The position numbers were made by a program, and so were the translations under genes. The notes beneath the pieces are model-generated. The model did no database searches, was not told where the DNA came from, and worked only from the letters and a program-made list of their open reading frames with translations. DNA of 64,000 nt from positions 1 through 64,000 of the forward strand of contig NZ_JAAFKG010000018.1 in assembly GCF_013299185.1 (NCBI RefSeq), read 5' to 3'. Each line of letters begins with the position of its first letter. Position 1 is the stretch's first letter. This DNA is from Microcoleus sp. bin48.metabat.b7b8b9.023 (GTDB taxonomy: Bacteria > Cyanobacteriota > Cyanobacteriia > Cyanobacteriales > Microcoleaceae). Shown piece after piece: positions 15,981-25,680 of the stretch.

Positions 15981-16568
15981 CTAAAGTTGACTGTCGAGAT
16001 ATCCGTGCAAATGCTCAATGGCTCTCTTGATATGAATTGCATCTCCGTAAAGTTTGCTCATCATCACTGCCCCTTCCAGCGTGCAAGTCACAATAGTTGC
16101 GACTGCATCGGCTTCGACATTTTCTCGAACTTCGCCTTTGGCAATTCCTTTGTTAATAATGTTGCAAATCAAAGCGCGCCAACCGTCCATTGCTATTTGC
16201 GCCCGCTGACGCAAAGCTGGATGAGCATCATCGCTTTCAATTGCTGTATTTAACAGGGGACAACCGCCTGGAATTGGCGGATTTTCGGTGAGATTGCTAA
16301 ATAAAGATATGATAGCTTTTAGCCGATCGACCGAATTGTGTTTTCCTTTCAAAACTATGAGAAATTGTTTGCGCGTACATTCGACAGAAAAGTCAAAAGC
16401 TTGCAGGGCTAACTCGTCTTTACTTTTAAAATGGTTGTAAATTCCTCCTTTTTGCAAGCCTGTAACGCGCATGATGTCAGACATAGAAGAACCTGAGTAG
16501 CCGTACTGATTGAACAGTGCTGCGGCTTCCCTGAGAATTTTTTCTCTGGTTTCTTGAGCTTTTGACAT
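15981..16568 (-). CDS. TetR-family transcriptional regulator
   Basis: 195 aa. The N-terminal helix-turn-helix is SSMSDIMRVTGLQKGGIYNH followed by FKSKDELA, at about residues 27-55. The C-terminal ligand domain (ENPPIPGGCPLLNTAIESDD) is of the type seen in NemR/AcnR-like repressors, in which Cys near GGCP can sense electrophiles; the C is present here. An operator-like palindrome lies 14-27 bases upstream of its ATG, suggesting autorepression, and a second lies in front of the thioesterase gene. Confidence 0.9.
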   Translation of the reverse strand: MSKAQETREKILREAAALFNQYGYSGSSMSDIMRVTGLQKGGIYNHFKSKDELALQAFDFSVECTRKQFLIVLKGKHNSVDRLKAIISLFSNLTENPPIPGGCPLLNTAIESDDAHPALRQRAQIAMDGWRALICNIINKGIAKGEVRENVEADAVATIVTCTLEGAVMMSKLYGDAIHIKRAIEHLHGYLDSQL

Positions 16569-16581
16569 TTTTATGGCGCTA

Positions 16582-16595
16582 ACCGACTTATCGGT
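16582..16595. promoter_or_regulatory. Palindromic operator candidate in the tetR promoter
   Basis: ACCGACTTATCGGT has 5-bp inverted arms and is followed by CT, as in the 15939 site. It is centred about 20 bases before the TetR start codon. Autoregulation is inferred. Confidence 0.5.
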
Positions 16596-16679
16596 CTTTT
16601 TTAGAGAATAGCAGAGCGAACTGTGAATGGCAAGGGGCGATCGGCAATTAATTTAAAATTTAACTTAAAGCCGATCGCC

Positions 16680-17282
16680 CTAACCATCCCGCACCATCCA
16701 AACCAACATCCCCAGCAAAGGTTCCACAGGCGGCACAGGATAGTCGTTGAGGTCAATTGTCAGAGTTTTTGCCTCCAACTTCAAAAATCTCCAAGCAGTG
16801 CCACTACTGACACTTCCGTAGATTGTGCCGATCGCAATATTGTTGATTTCATTAAACTTTTGAGCCGCCACCATCTCGGCCGCGCACTGTCCTAATCCCA
16901 CTTTTAAATCGGCTTTTTTAGCTTCAACAATTACGATCGCAGGTGCTTCGATTAATATTTGTTCGGGAGAACGACTGATTAAAAAATCGCAGATACCGCC
17001 CAATCCCAACTCCGGCTCTACAGTAAAATCTTCTCCCGAAAATAGACTCACTTGCCGCTGTAAAATCTTGCGGACTTCGACTAAAATAGGACTAATAATC
17101 AGTTCCGAGCGAGCTTTTTCTGAACCAGTAGCCGTAGCAAGCGGCAATCCTTCAATTAGCGATTCAGTCAAATATACACTAGGGGCGATGGGTTCGGTTG
17201 GTGGCAGAAATCGCCCTGCTTCTACGGTTGTTAATCCGAAATCGCGTTTAGCCTTTTTGAGCGTAAATTCACTGTAGGGCAT
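16680..17282 (-). CDS. PD-(D/E)XK nuclease-like protein, paralogue A
   Basis: 200 aa from ATG 17282, chosen because it aligns with the start of paralogue B (MPYSEFTLKKAK against MVYSDFTLRKVK); an ATG at 17294 would add four residues. The core reads D99 (GICDFLISRSPEQ), E120-A-K122 (VIVEAKK) and Q132 (GLGQCAAEMVAA). This is the D...E-x-K...Q pattern of restriction-endonuclease-like folds. No methylase or antitoxin is adjacent. It is divergent from the ABM gene and has a second copy 0.5 kb away. The true activity is unknown. Confidence 0.7.
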   Translation of the reverse strand: MPYSEFTLKKAKRDFGLTTVEAGRFLPPTEPIAPSVYLTESLIEGLPLATATGSEKARSELIISPILVEVRKILQRQVSLFSGEDFTVEPELGLGGICDFLISRSPEQILIEAPAIVIVEAKKADLKVGLGQCAAEMVAAQKFNEINNIAIGTIYGSVSSGTAWRFLKLEAKTLTIDLNDYPVPPVEPLLGMLVWMVRDG

Positions 17283-17316
17283 TGAAGATACCATAATATA
17301 TTTGTAGAGGGAAATA

Positions 17317-17646
17317 ATGCTCACTGAACAAATCACAATCATTGCTCGAATCAAGGCGAAGCCTGGTATGGAGCAGCGAATGCAACAAGACCTACTCAGC
17401 TTGCTGGCTCCAACGCGGTCAGAAGCGGGTTGTATTACCTTTGACTTGCTTGTAGATGACCAAGATTTAGCTGTTGCTGTGCTTTACGAAAATTGGGAAA
17501 GTCAAGCAGCTCTCGATGCCCACTTTCAACAACCCTATGTGAAACAGGTCTTGAAAGCTTATGAAGAGACATTAGCTGAACCGATCGAGGTTCTGTCTCT
17601 GAGAAAAATTGAGCCTTCGTCATTAGAATCACAGATTGGAGAATAA
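17317..17646 (+). CDS. Antibiotic biosynthesis monooxygenase (ABM) domain protein
   Basis: 109 aa ferredoxin-like dimeric alpha/beta-barrel protein. ITIIARIKAKPGMEQRM and ENWESQAALDAHFQQPYVKQ are the standard ABM motifs. The family includes quinol monooxygenases (YgiN) and enzymes with unknown substrates. GAGGG lies 7 bases before the ATG. It sits between the two PD-(D/E)XK-like paralogues, 34 bases from the divergent start of copy A. Its function here is unknown. Confidence 0.85.
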   Translation: MLTEQITIIARIKAKPGMEQRMQQDLLSLLAPTRSEAGCITFDLLVDDQDLAVAVLYENWESQAALDAHFQQPYVKQVLKAYEETLAEPIEVLSLRKIEPSSLESQIGE

Positions 17647-17785
17647 TAGAGTAAGGTTCGTCAGATCCCCAAACCCTCGATAATCCGTCTATAACTTTTT
17701 CTGGAGCACCCTACAAGTTGATTTCAGTGTGACACGCTTGCCTTAATCATAAACGTAGCATTGGATTAAATCTGAAATAAAATTC

Positions 17786-18388
17786 ATGGTATACAGCGAT
17801 TTTACACTGCGAAAGGTGAAGCAAAGCTTCGGATTGACGGCAGTTGAAGGCGGGCGCTTTTTGCCGGAAGTTGAGCCGATCGCACCCAGTGCCATTTTAG
17901 CAGGTTTGTTGGCAGATACAGTGCCTTGGGCGATCGCCGTAGGAACCGAAAAAGCTAAATCAGAAATAATTATCGCTCCTGCACTTTTGGAAGTCAAACG
18001 GTTGCTGAACCGCCAAATCAGCGTATTTTCAGGTACTGATTTCACCGTGGATACCGCAGCGGGATTAAACGGAGTTTGTGACTTTTTAATCAGTCGCTCT
18101 CCCGAACAATTTGAGATAGAAGCACCTGCTGTTATGCTGGTAGAAGCGAAGCGAGATAACATCAACAGCGGTTTGGGACAGTGCATTGCTGAAATGGTTG
18201 CGGCTCAAAGATTTAATGAAATTAACAATAATTCAATTCCGATTATTTACGGTTCAGTAACTAGCGGCACTGCTTGGAGATTTATGAAACTCGAAGGGCA
18301 AGTTGTTACTATTGATGTCAGCGACTATCCGTTTCCTCCTGTTGAGACAATTTTGTCGATGCTTGTCTGGATGGTACGTGAAGGTTGA
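17786..18388 (+). CDS. PD-(D/E)XK nuclease-like protein, paralogue B
   Basis: 200 aa, exactly the length of paralogue A and similar throughout (FGLTAVEGGRFLPEVEPIAPS; GVCDFLISRSPEQ; VMLVEAKRDNINSGLGQC). The putative catalytic set D...E-x-K...Q is conserved. The start is ATG 17786 with no clear Shine-Dalgarno. Divergence between the copies suggests an old duplication with both kept under selection. A heptanucleotide repeat tract begins directly after the stop. Confidence 0.7.
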   Translation: MVYSDFTLRKVKQSFGLTAVEGGRFLPEVEPIAPSAILAGLLADTVPWAIAVGTEKAKSEIIIAPALLEVKRLLNRQISVFSGTDFTVDTAAGLNGVCDFLISRSPEQFEIEAPAVMLVEAKRDNINSGLGQCIAEMVAAQRFNEINNNSIPIIYGSVTSGTAWRFMKLEGQVVTIDVSDYPFPPVETILSMLVWMVREG

Positions 18389-18394
18389 AAAGAA

Positions 18395-18545
18395 GTCATT
18401 AGTCATTAGTTATTGGTTATTGGTTATTGGTTATTTGTTATTTGTTATTTGTTATTAGTCATGAGTCATTAGTCATGAGTCATTAGTCATTAGTCATGAG
18501 TCATTAGTCATGAGTCATTAGTCATTAGTCATTAGTCAGTATTTA
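18395..18545. repeat. Heptanucleotide repeat tract (AGTCATT/GGTTATT/AGTCATG)
   Basis: About 20 near-perfect 7-bp units of changing sequence in tandem, typical of cyanobacterial short tandemly repeated sequences. Non-coding. Confidence 0.9.
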
Positions 18546-18577
18546 TTTGTTATTACTGAATCAGTAATCAATTATCT

Positions 18578-18710
18578 ATGCCCTCTTTGGCCAATGCCCT
18601 CTTTGGCCGATGCCCTCTTTGGCCGATGCCCAATGCCCTCTTTGGCCGATGCCCTCTTTGGCCGATGCCCAATGCCCTCTTTGGCCGATGCCCTATTCCC
18701 TATTCCCAAT
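18578..18710. repeat. Tandem repeat of ATGCCCTCTTTGGCCGA type
   Basis: Seven or so 17-24 bp units containing CCCTCTTTGGCC alternate with ATGCCCA spacers. Short open frames here are repeat artefacts. Confidence 0.88.
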
Positions 18711-19005
18711 TCCCAATTAAAAAAAATAGGCTAGCCATATTAGCGCCTATCTCTATCAATATTTTAAGGGTTCACCGCAACGCCGTCTTACCTCAGCTTT
18801 TGACCTGGTATTTTACCAGGTGGGCACCGTTGGCTCGGACTTAAAGTTTCTGGGTACAAGCCCAGTTTACTGCTGTCCAAACATCTTGATTCCCGAGAGT
18901 TAAGAGTTATAGATCAAAAAAACATTATTGGCAGTCACCAACGTCGCAGTAGAACCTTTATTCAATATACAGCAACTAACCAAATTTTGGCAAGCTTGAA
19001 GCAAG

Positions 19006-20325
19006 TTAAGTTGCATACCAGATAGATTCAATGGTTTGAGCGATCGCACTAGCCGACTTTCCTTCATTCTCCCCCAAGTCCCCGTCGAAGAGGACAGTAA
19101 CGTGACCCAGTTTTCTGCCCGGGCGCGATACTTTCTTACCATACCAATGTACAAAAGCGCCGCTAATTTGTGCCAGTTGTTTTCGTTTCTCTAAATAATC
19201 TGACTCCGCAGACTCGTAGCCCAGCAAATTTACCATCACTGCACCTGCACATTTCAGATCGCAATTGCCTAAAGGCAGTTGACAAACTGCGCGCAAATGC
19301 TGTTCAAATTGTGAAGTTTTGCAAGCATCGATTGTAAAGTGTCCCGAGTTGTGGGTGCGGGGGGCAATTTCATTGACTAACAGCTTATTGTCGGCGGTTA
19401 AAAATAATTCAATGCCAAACACGCCGACAGCTTCTAAGCTATTGAGGAGAGTACGGGCGATCGCACAAGCTTCGGTTTGCACCTCTAAACTAATATCGGC
19501 GGGGGCAATCACTACACGACAAACCTGATTTTGCTGTTGAGTTTCGACGATCGGGTAAATCGCAATTTCACCAGTTGCCGATCGAGCTGCGATCGCAGCC
19601 AACTCGCGATCGAACGGCACAAACTCTTCTACCAGCAAAGACTGACCTTTAAGTGTAGCGCTAATTGACTCAAAACTCTCGCGATCCTTAACAATAAAAG
19701 TACCTTGGCCGTCGTAACCGTGGCGGCGAACTTTGACGACAAAGGGAAAATCTCTAGGCCCAGATTCCGAGTTTTGTTCTATCTGTGTGCTGTCGGAAAC
19801 AGAAATTGCTAAATTGTCGATCGCAACTTCCCCGCACATAGGTTCATGCCCCACAGCCCCTGCTCCAATCTGCCTTCCCTGGGGTTCCTGCAACAAATCT
19901 AAGTCCAAATCCGCCATACTATCTGGCGCCCAAAACCTGGGAGTTGGCAAACCCAACCTTTGTAAATAACAGCGCTGCACGTACTTATCCAACAAAGGAG
20001 AAAGCGACGACAAACTCGGCTGAAATAACACACCTTGCTGTTCTAGCGTTCGCAAACCATCCAAATCCACAAACTCATTTTCAAAAGTAATAACATCGCA
20101 GCCATCTGCCAAATAAGCCGTAGCCAAAACATCATCAACAGCCCCCAAAACAGCACCCACAGCAACAGAAACTGCCGGGTCATCACCATTAGGAGTTTGG
20201 ACTACCAATTCAATACCCAGCGCGCTAGCAGCTTCTCCCATCATCCAAGCTAGCTGGCCGCCGCCGACAACGCCCACCCGCTTCAATTTGGCAGGCGAAC
20301 TCGCAGCGGTTTGATTAGATTTCAT
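19006..20325 (-). CDS. purK: 5-(carboxyamino)imidazole ribonucleotide synthase
   Basis: ATP-grasp enzyme of purine synthesis that carboxylates AIR with bicarbonate to N5-CAIR. The N-terminus KRVGVVGGGQLAWMM is the PurK signature; later motifs are FPFVVKVRRHGYDGQGTFIV (ATP lid) and INEIAPRTHNSGHFTIDA (as VNEIAPRTHNSGH, metal/substrate). At 439 aa it is longer than most PurK (about 360-390); the extra length is an insert at about residues 145-190 rich in D, L and G between the central domain strands. Another purine gene, purD, is divergent 340 bases away. Confidence 0.94.
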   Translation of the reverse strand: MKSNQTAASSPAKLKRVGVVGGGQLAWMMGEAASALGIELVVQTPNGDDPAVSVAVGAVLGAVDDVLATAYLADGCDVITFENEFVDLDGLRTLEQQGVLFQPSLSSLSPLLDKYVQRCYLQRLGLPTPRFWAPDSMADLDLDLLQEPQGRQIGAGAVGHEPMCGEVAIDNLAISVSDSTQIEQNSESGPRDFPFVVKVRRHGYDGQGTFIVKDRESFESISATLKGQSLLVEEFVPFDRELAAIAARSATGEIAIYPIVETQQQNQVCRVVIAPADISLEVQTEACAIARTLLNSLEAVGVFGIELFLTADNKLLVNEIAPRTHNSGHFTIDACKTSQFEQHLRAVCQLPLGNCDLKCAGAVMVNLLGYESAESDYLEKRKQLAQISGAFVHWYGKKVSRPGRKLGHVTVLFDGDLGENEGKSASAIAQTIESIWYAT

Positions 20326-20662
20326 GTGAGTAAAATTCCTGGTATCAACTTGTTTATTTTATCGCTATTTGTAGCCGAATGTATGAGAAATATTGAATAT
20401 TTAAAAGCAATTTTTTTTAGCTAATTGCACGATTTAATCGAGGCAGAACCTATAAAAAATCGCCGGCGAAAGTCTTGAATTATTGCACGATCCCAGGCTT
20501 TGGCAAATAGCGATCGCTCCCCACTCCTCCAGAAAAGTGCCACATCTAGCAATTCCTTAGCGCCAAGCATGGCATAATTGACAGCACTGCAAAAAGCAGA
20601 TAGACAGGTGCAAACACTGAAAATGCGACATTCAGGGAACAAAATTTATAGGTGAGGATACT

Positions 20663-22102
20663 GTGAAAGTTTTGGTTGTGGGGAACGGAGGTCGCGAACA
20701 CGCGATCGCAAAAAAACTGCTAGAATCTACGCGGATTAAACAAGTATTCTGCGTTCCGGGCAACGGCGGCACAGCTACCACAAAAGGCTGTCAAAATCTG
20801 TCGCTCAACATCGACGACTTCCAAGGCATAGAACGCTTTGTGATGGTGAACAACATCGGACTCGTCATCGTCGGCCCGGAATTGCCCCTATCGCTAGGCA
20901 TCGTTGACTACTTCCAACAGCGAAAACTGATGATTTTCGGCCCCAACAAAGCCGGCGCCCAAATTGAATCCAGCAAATCCTGGGCCAAAGAATTGATGCT
21001 GGAAGCACAAATCCCAACACCCAAAGCTGCCGTATTTACAGGCGCAGAAGCAGCCAAGGCATATGTTGTGGAACAAGGAGTACCCATAGTCATCAAAGCA
21101 GACGGACTCGCCTCAGGCAAAGGAGTCACCGTTGCCACCACCGTCAAAATGGCTCACAGCGCCATCAACACCATTTTTAGAGGCGAATTCGGCACCGACA
21201 ACCTCCGAGTCGTCGTCGAAGAATATGTAACCGGTCAAGAAGTCTCGATTCTCGCCCTCACCGACGGTATCACAGTAGAACCGCTGCTGGCAGCTCAAGA
21301 CCACAAAGCCATTGGCGAAGGCGACAAGGGAGCCAATACCGGCGGTATGGGAGCCTACGCCCCAGCGCCAATTGTCTCGCCCAAACTCATGGACAGGATT
21401 CAAGCAGAAATTCTTGAACCTACCCTCGCTGCGCTACAAAAACGCAACATCGATTACCGGGGCGTCCTCTACGCAGGTTTAATGATTACACCGAAAAGAG
21501 AACTTCAAGTCTTAGAATTCAACTGTCGTTTTGGAGATCCCGAAACTCAAGCGGTTTTGTCCCTCTTGGAAACTCCCCTGGAAGATTTGGTGTTTGCTTG
21601 TTGTCAGCAGCGTCTGGGTGAATATTCCAACATTCGCTGGAAGTCTGGGGCTTCTGTTTGCGTGGTTTTAGCTTCTGGGGGCTATCCCGGAAATTATCAA
21701 AAAGGCAAAGTTATTACAGGTATCGAGGAAGCTGAAGCCAAAGGTGCAGAAGTGTTTCACGCCGGCACTCAGTTGAAGCACCAGCAGTTGGTGACCGAGG
21801 GCGGCCGCGTTTTGGGGGTAACGGCGGTTGCAGAAACTTTGGAACAAGCTATCTCTAAAGCTTATGCAGCAGTTGATTGCATCCAATTTGAAGGGGTTTA
21901 CTGCCGCCGGGATATCGGCCTTCGGGCGCTGGCTCATCAAAATGTCGAGCCCAGTGTCGAGCCCAGTATCGAGGCCAGTGTTGAGCCCAGTGTCGAGCCC
22001 AGTGTCGAGCCCAGTGTTGAGCCCAGTGTCGAGGCCAGTGTCGAGCCGAGTGTCGAGCCCAGTGTCGAGCCCAGTGTCGAACCCAGTGTAGATCGAAATT
22101 AG
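20663..22102 (+). CDS. purD: Phosphoribosylamine-glycine ligase with repeat tail
   Basis: GAR synthetase, the second step of purine synthesis: PRA + glycine + ATP gives GAR. Start GTG 20663 ([19 protein letters not shown]). ATP-grasp motifs are visible ([26 protein letters not shown]). The normal enzyme ends around [11 protein letters not shown]. Here about 50 residues follow, almost entirely EPSV/EASV repeats, encoded by twelve 12-bp units at 21944-22087. The tail is acidic, low-complexity and presumably disordered. nblS follows 260 bases downstream on the same strand. Confidence 0.95.
   Translation: MKVLVVGNGGREHAIAKKLLESTRIKQVFCVPGNGGTATTKGCQNLSLNIDDFQGIERFVMVNNIGLVIVGPELPLSLGIVDYFQQRKLMIFGPNKAGAQIESSKSWAKELMLEAQIPTPKAAVFTGAEAAKAYVVEQGVPIVIKADGLASGKGVTVATTVKMAHSAINTIFRGEFGTDNLRVVVEEYVTGQEVSILALTDGITVEPLLAAQDHKAIGEGDKGANTGGMGAYAPAPIVSPKLMDRIQAEILEPTLAALQKRNIDYRGVLYAGLMITPKRELQVLEFNCRFGDPETQAVLSLLETPLEDLVFACCQQRLGEYSNIRWKSGASVCVVLASGGYPGNYQKGKVITGIEEAEAKGAEVFHAGTQLKHQQLVTEGGRVLGVTAVAETLEQAISKAYAAVDCIQFEGVYCRRDIGLRALAHQNVEPSVEPSIEASVEPSVEPSVEPSVEPSVEASVEPSVEPSVEPSVEPSVDRN
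21944..22087 (+). repeat. Twelve 12-bp in-frame repeats in the purD tail
   Basis: Unit GTCGAGCCCAGT with minor variants, twelve copies, in frame to encode EPSV. The repeat number is likely to vary between strains through slippage without breaking the frame. Confidence 0.95.
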
Positions 22103-22362
22103 GAATTGCGGCCTGCTGGCCGCTGCTATCCGAAAGCTGGACACGCTGGGGATAGTAGAACTACCCCAGGCAGAAGATAGAATTAAAACCCCGGAGGATA
22201 CAGGTTTTGACCGCAGCAAAGCAGAGCAATTTCAAGGTAGAAGTGCCACAATAAAGTTTGGCACATCTGCGGTGGCGGTAGCGGACAACTCGCGGCAGAA
22301 AAATCGATCGATCGCAAACTGAATTAATCTTCCTTTTAATATTCAACTGGTGAACTGCTCAA

Positions 22363-24534
22363 ATGCTGGCCATACTAAACAAAATCGGAGAAATTATTGC
22401 CCGCTGGTGGTCGGATTTTACCCTCCAGACTCGCCTGATGGCCGGTGCTACCCTCGTAGTTTCGTTAATTATGAGCGGCCTGACTTTTTGGGCCGTGAAT
22501 ACTATTCAGCAAGACGCCAGACTTAACGATACTCGCTACGGCCGGGACCTCGGTCTGCTATTGGCGGCAAATGTGGCGCCGTTGATTGCAAAAAACGATC
22601 GCTCCGAAGTGGCCCGTTTTTCCCGCCAATTTTATAGCAGCACCTCCAGCGTCCGCTATATGCTGTACGGCGACGAAGCAGGAGATATTTTTCTGGGGAT
22701 ACCTTTCTCGGAATCTGAGGTGCGTACTTCCCTGACACTGCGGCGCCAAATTAAACTCCCAGATAATTTTATCGCCGACATTGAGGCAAGAAATTTAACT
22801 TCTTTGCCTTTGGTGCGGCAGCACTTGACGCCAGACGGAGAAGTTACTGACGTATTTGTGCCGCTAATTCACGAGGACAAATATTTAGGCGTTTTGGCGA
22901 TCGGCATTAACCCCAATCCCGCAGCAGTTATCTCTTCAAATCTGACCAGGGATGTCACTTTAGCAGTATTTGTCACGATTTGGGTAATGGTGATTTTGGG
23001 CGCTGTATTTAATGCGCTGACAATTACTCACCCGATCAAACAATTAGTATTTGGGGTAAAAAATATCGCGGGCGGGAATTTTAAGCAGCGAGTTGACCTG
23101 CCTTTGGGGGGAGAATTGGGCGAGTTGATCGGCAGTTTTAACGAGATGGCCGAGAAATTAGAAAGTTATGAAGAACAAAATATTGAAGAGTTGACAGCGG
23201 AAAAAGCGAAACTAGAAACTTTGGTTTCAACTATTGCTGATGGGGCGCTGTTGCTGGATGCGAATTTGCAGGTGATTTTAGTCAACCCGACGGGGACGCG
23301 GATTTTTGGATGGGAAGGTAAAAATGCGATCGGCATTAACGTCGTCAATATTTTACCTGCGGAAGTGCAGCGCGAGTTAGCAAGACCCCTGTACGAAATT
23401 GCTGCGGGCGATCGCGAAGGCGGCGAATTTCGGATTACTCTGAGCGAACCAGTCAACCGCACAATTCGGATTCTGCTAACCACCGTAATTCTCCACAAAG
23501 CCCCGGGCACCGAACCGCTGTGCAAAAGCTGCGTGCGCGACGAGGAAAATACCTGTACCGAGTCAAAACGCCCAAACGCGATCGAGTGTACATTCTACGA
23601 GCAAACCTCGAAGCATCAAGGTTCCGGACAGTACCGAGACAGTCTCAAAGGCATTGCCATGACAGTGCAGGACATCACTCGCGAAGTCGAACTAAATGAG
23701 GCTAAAAGCAATTTTATCAGCAATGTTTCTCACGAATTGAGAACCCCTTTATTTAATATCAAATCTTTTATCGAAACTCTCCACGAGTACGGAGAAGACC
23801 TTCTAGAAAGCGAACGCCGGGAATTTCTGGAAATTGCCAATCGAGAAACCGATCGCCTCACTCGTTTAGTCAACGACGTGTTAGACTTATCGCGCCTAGA
23901 ATCCTGCCGAATTTATCAATTGGACGCTGTTGACCTCCCCCAAGCTGTCGAACAAACCCTGCGGACTTATCAGTTAAATGCCAAGGATAAAGGCATTGAA
24001 TTAGAACAAGAAGTTGACCCCTGTTTGCCGCCAGCTTTAGGTCATTACGATTTGCTGCTCCAAGTATTTGCAAATTTAGTAGGAAATGCCTTAAAATTTA
24101 CCGAGTCCGGTGGTAAGGTGGCAATTCGAGCCTATTTCCTAGAGTCGGATGCTCATCCACGCGAAGACGACGCATCCGGAACCCACAAATTACCACCAAA
24201 TACCAGCCATTTTCCGGTGGTGCGGATCGAAATTTCTGATACCGGGATTGGCATAGATCCCGAAGATCAGCAGGCAATTTTCGATCGCTTTTTCCGGGTA
24301 GAAAACCGAGTCCACACTCTAGAAGGCACGGGATTAGGTCTTTCGATTGTCAGAAACATTATTGACAAACACCACACTAAAATTAATTTAGTTAGCGAAG
24401 TTAATGTGGGTACTACTTTCTGGTTTGACTTACCAGTTTATCAGGCAAAACAAGCGCTAGATATGGAAAATGCTTGGACGGTGCAAGCACAGGCTGAGAC
24501 TAAAACAAGTTCGACTGCTACTAAAACTGTTTAA
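22363..24534 (+). CDS. nblS: Sensor histidine kinase NblS (Hik33/DspA type)
   Basis: 723 aa membrane sensor kinase. Two transmembrane helices (about 28-50 and 205-230) flank a periplasmic sensor; then HAMP (about 222-275), PAS (about 285-410), HisKA with H457 in SHELRTPLFNIKSF, and HATPase (NLVGNALKF, DTGIGIDPEDQ, GTGLGLSIV). Sequence and architecture fit the conserved cyanobacterial kinase NblS/Hik33, which responds to high light, cold, nutrient and osmotic stress and phosphorylates RpaB. A cysteine cluster in the PAS linker (EPLCKSCVRDEENTCTES) could bind metal or sense redox. The gene follows purD. Confidence 0.92.
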   Translation: MLAILNKIGEIIARWWSDFTLQTRLMAGATLVVSLIMSGLTFWAVNTIQQDARLNDTRYGRDLGLLLAANVAPLIAKNDRSEVARFSRQFYSSTSSVRYMLYGDEAGDIFLGIPFSESEVRTSLTLRRQIKLPDNFIADIEARNLTSLPLVRQHLTPDGEVTDVFVPLIHEDKYLGVLAIGINPNPAAVISSNLTRDVTLAVFVTIWVMVILGAVFNALTITHPIKQLVFGVKNIAGGNFKQRVDLPLGGELGELIGSFNEMAEKLESYEEQNIEELTAEKAKLETLVSTIADGALLLDANLQVILVNPTGTRIFGWEGKNAIGINVVNILPAEVQRELARPLYEIAAGDREGGEFRITLSEPVNRTIRILLTTVILHKAPGTEPLCKSCVRDEENTCTESKRPNAIECTFYEQTSKHQGSGQYRDSLKGIAMTVQDITREVELNEAKSNFISNVSHELRTPLFNIKSFIETLHEYGEDLLESERREFLEIANRETDRLTRLVNDVLDLSRLESCRIYQLDAVDLPQAVEQTLRTYQLNAKDKGIELEQEVDPCLPPALGHYDLLLQVFANLVGNALKFTESGGKVAIRAYFLESDAHPREDDASGTHKLPPNTSHFPVVRIEISDTGIGIDPEDQQAIFDRFFRVENRVHTLEGTGLGLSIVRNIIDKHHTKINLVSEVNVGTTFWFDLPVYQAKQALDMENAWTVQAQAETKTSSTATKTV

Positions 24535-24545
24535 TGGAAACTTGC

Positions 24546-24770
24546 GATGAAAGCGCTCCAAAAAGGCAGGTAGTTGCGCTTGGACGCTCTTAGGTACGTA
24601 GTTGCGCTTCAGCGCTCCGGAAAGGCAATTAGTTGCGCTTCAGCGCTCCGGAAAGGCACGTAGTTGCGATCGATCGCTCCGAAAAGGCACGTAGTTGCGC
24701 TCGATCGCTCTTGATAAATTTAATATACCAAGAGCGCTGAAGCGCAACTACATACCTTAGACATTTACAA
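24546..24770. repeat. Five clustered GTAGTTGCGCTTCAGCGCTC-type repeats
   Basis: Four plus-orientation units of GTAGTTGCGCTTCAGCGCTC type and one inverted unit (AGAGCGCTGAAGCGCAACTA at about 24730) fill the gap between nblS and the S1 gene. The inner GCGCTTCAGCGC-like part is palindromic. Another copy is at 32036-32106. The final inverted pair could fold into a terminator-like hairpin between convergent genes. Confidence 0.85.
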
Positions 24771-24780
24771 TTGTCAAAAC

Positions 24781-25680
24781 CTAAGAAAGAGTTTTTCTAG
24801 CACGTTCAGATCGCTCTTCTGCGGTATCCATGACATCCGCCATTTTGTCCACCATTTCCCCTGGATAATTTTCCAATACCCGAGTAGAAAGCGAAATTCG
24901 GCCGCGACTTTGATCGAGGTCAACTACCACGGCTTTCAGGGGTTGGCCAGGGGCAAAAACTTGTCCGAGGTTCTCAATATATTTTTGGCTGACTTGCTTG
25001 ATGTGCAGCAAACCGCTAACTCCTTCCAAATCCACAAACACGCCAAAAGGCTTGATGCTGCTGACTGTTCCTTCCACTAATTGACCGATTTGCAACTGAT
25101 TTAAGGCAGAAGATTGAGTGGCCATCCGCTGGGAAAGTACGAGTTTTTCTCGTTCGCGATCGACTTCCAAGAAATTCACGGTCAAAGATTGACCAATCAG
25201 CGATTCTATGTTATCGCGTTGGGCTAAGTGCGATCGGGGAATAAAACCGCGCATTCCCTCAACATCCACCGTCACGCCGCCCTTATTCGCCCCAGAAACC
25301 CGCACCTGAAGCACTTTACCAGTTTCCTGCAATGCAACTAAATCTTCCCAAGCTTGCTGAATTTGTAACTGTTTCAGAGACAGAGTAACTTGGCCGTCTG
25401 CATCTTGTTCGCGGATAATTAAAAATTCCCGTTCCTCGTCTAGCGGAACGACTTCCGACAAATCCGTTACCGTTCTCAAAGCAGCCTCTTCGATCGGCAA
25501 AAAAGCCGAAGACTTGCCACCGATATCAACATACGCGCCATTTGAGTCATACTCGAACACTTTGCCGCGCACTACTTGTCCCTTCTGGAACTCATAATTG
25601 TGCTGTTCGAGGGCTTTAGCAAAATCATCCATTGAAAAGGATGCTTTTGCGCTTTGAGAACCTGTAGATTTGGAATTCAT
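24781..25680 (-). CDS. Ribosomal protein S1 homologue (Rps1B type)
   Basis: 299 aa with three S1 RNA-binding domains: about 33-105 (GQVVRGKVFEYDSNGAYVDI), 120-185 (divergent) and 200-268 (GQLVEGTVSSIKPFGVFVDL). Cyanobacteria usually carry two short S1 proteins; this length and its N-terminal extension fit the second type. It binds mRNA during translation initiation and may have other RNA roles. The start at 25680 agrees with homologues. Confidence 0.88.
   Translation of the reverse strand: MNSKSTGSQSAKASFSMDDFAKALEQHNYEFQKGQVVRGKVFEYDSNGAYVDIGGKSSAFLPIEEAALRTVTDLSEVVPLDEEREFLIIREQDADGQVTLSLKQLQIQQAWEDLVALQETGKVLQVRVSGANKGGVTVDVEGMRGFIPRSHLAQRDNIESLIGQSLTVNFLEVDREREKLVLSQRMATQSSALNQLQIGQLVEGTVSSIKPFGVFVDLEGVSGLLHIKQVSQKYIENLGQVFAPGQPLKAVVVDLDQSRGRISLSTRVLENYPGEMVDKMADVMDTAEERSERARKTLS

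Noticed and set aside
18578-18844. 88-codon frame over the CCCTCTTTGGCC repeats
   Set aside because: Encoded almost wholly by tandem repeats (ALFGRCPLWPMPN); no family.
21668-22219. 183-codon minus-strand frame with DTGL repeats
   Set aside because: Antisense of the purD EPSV repeat; an artefact of the 12-bp period.
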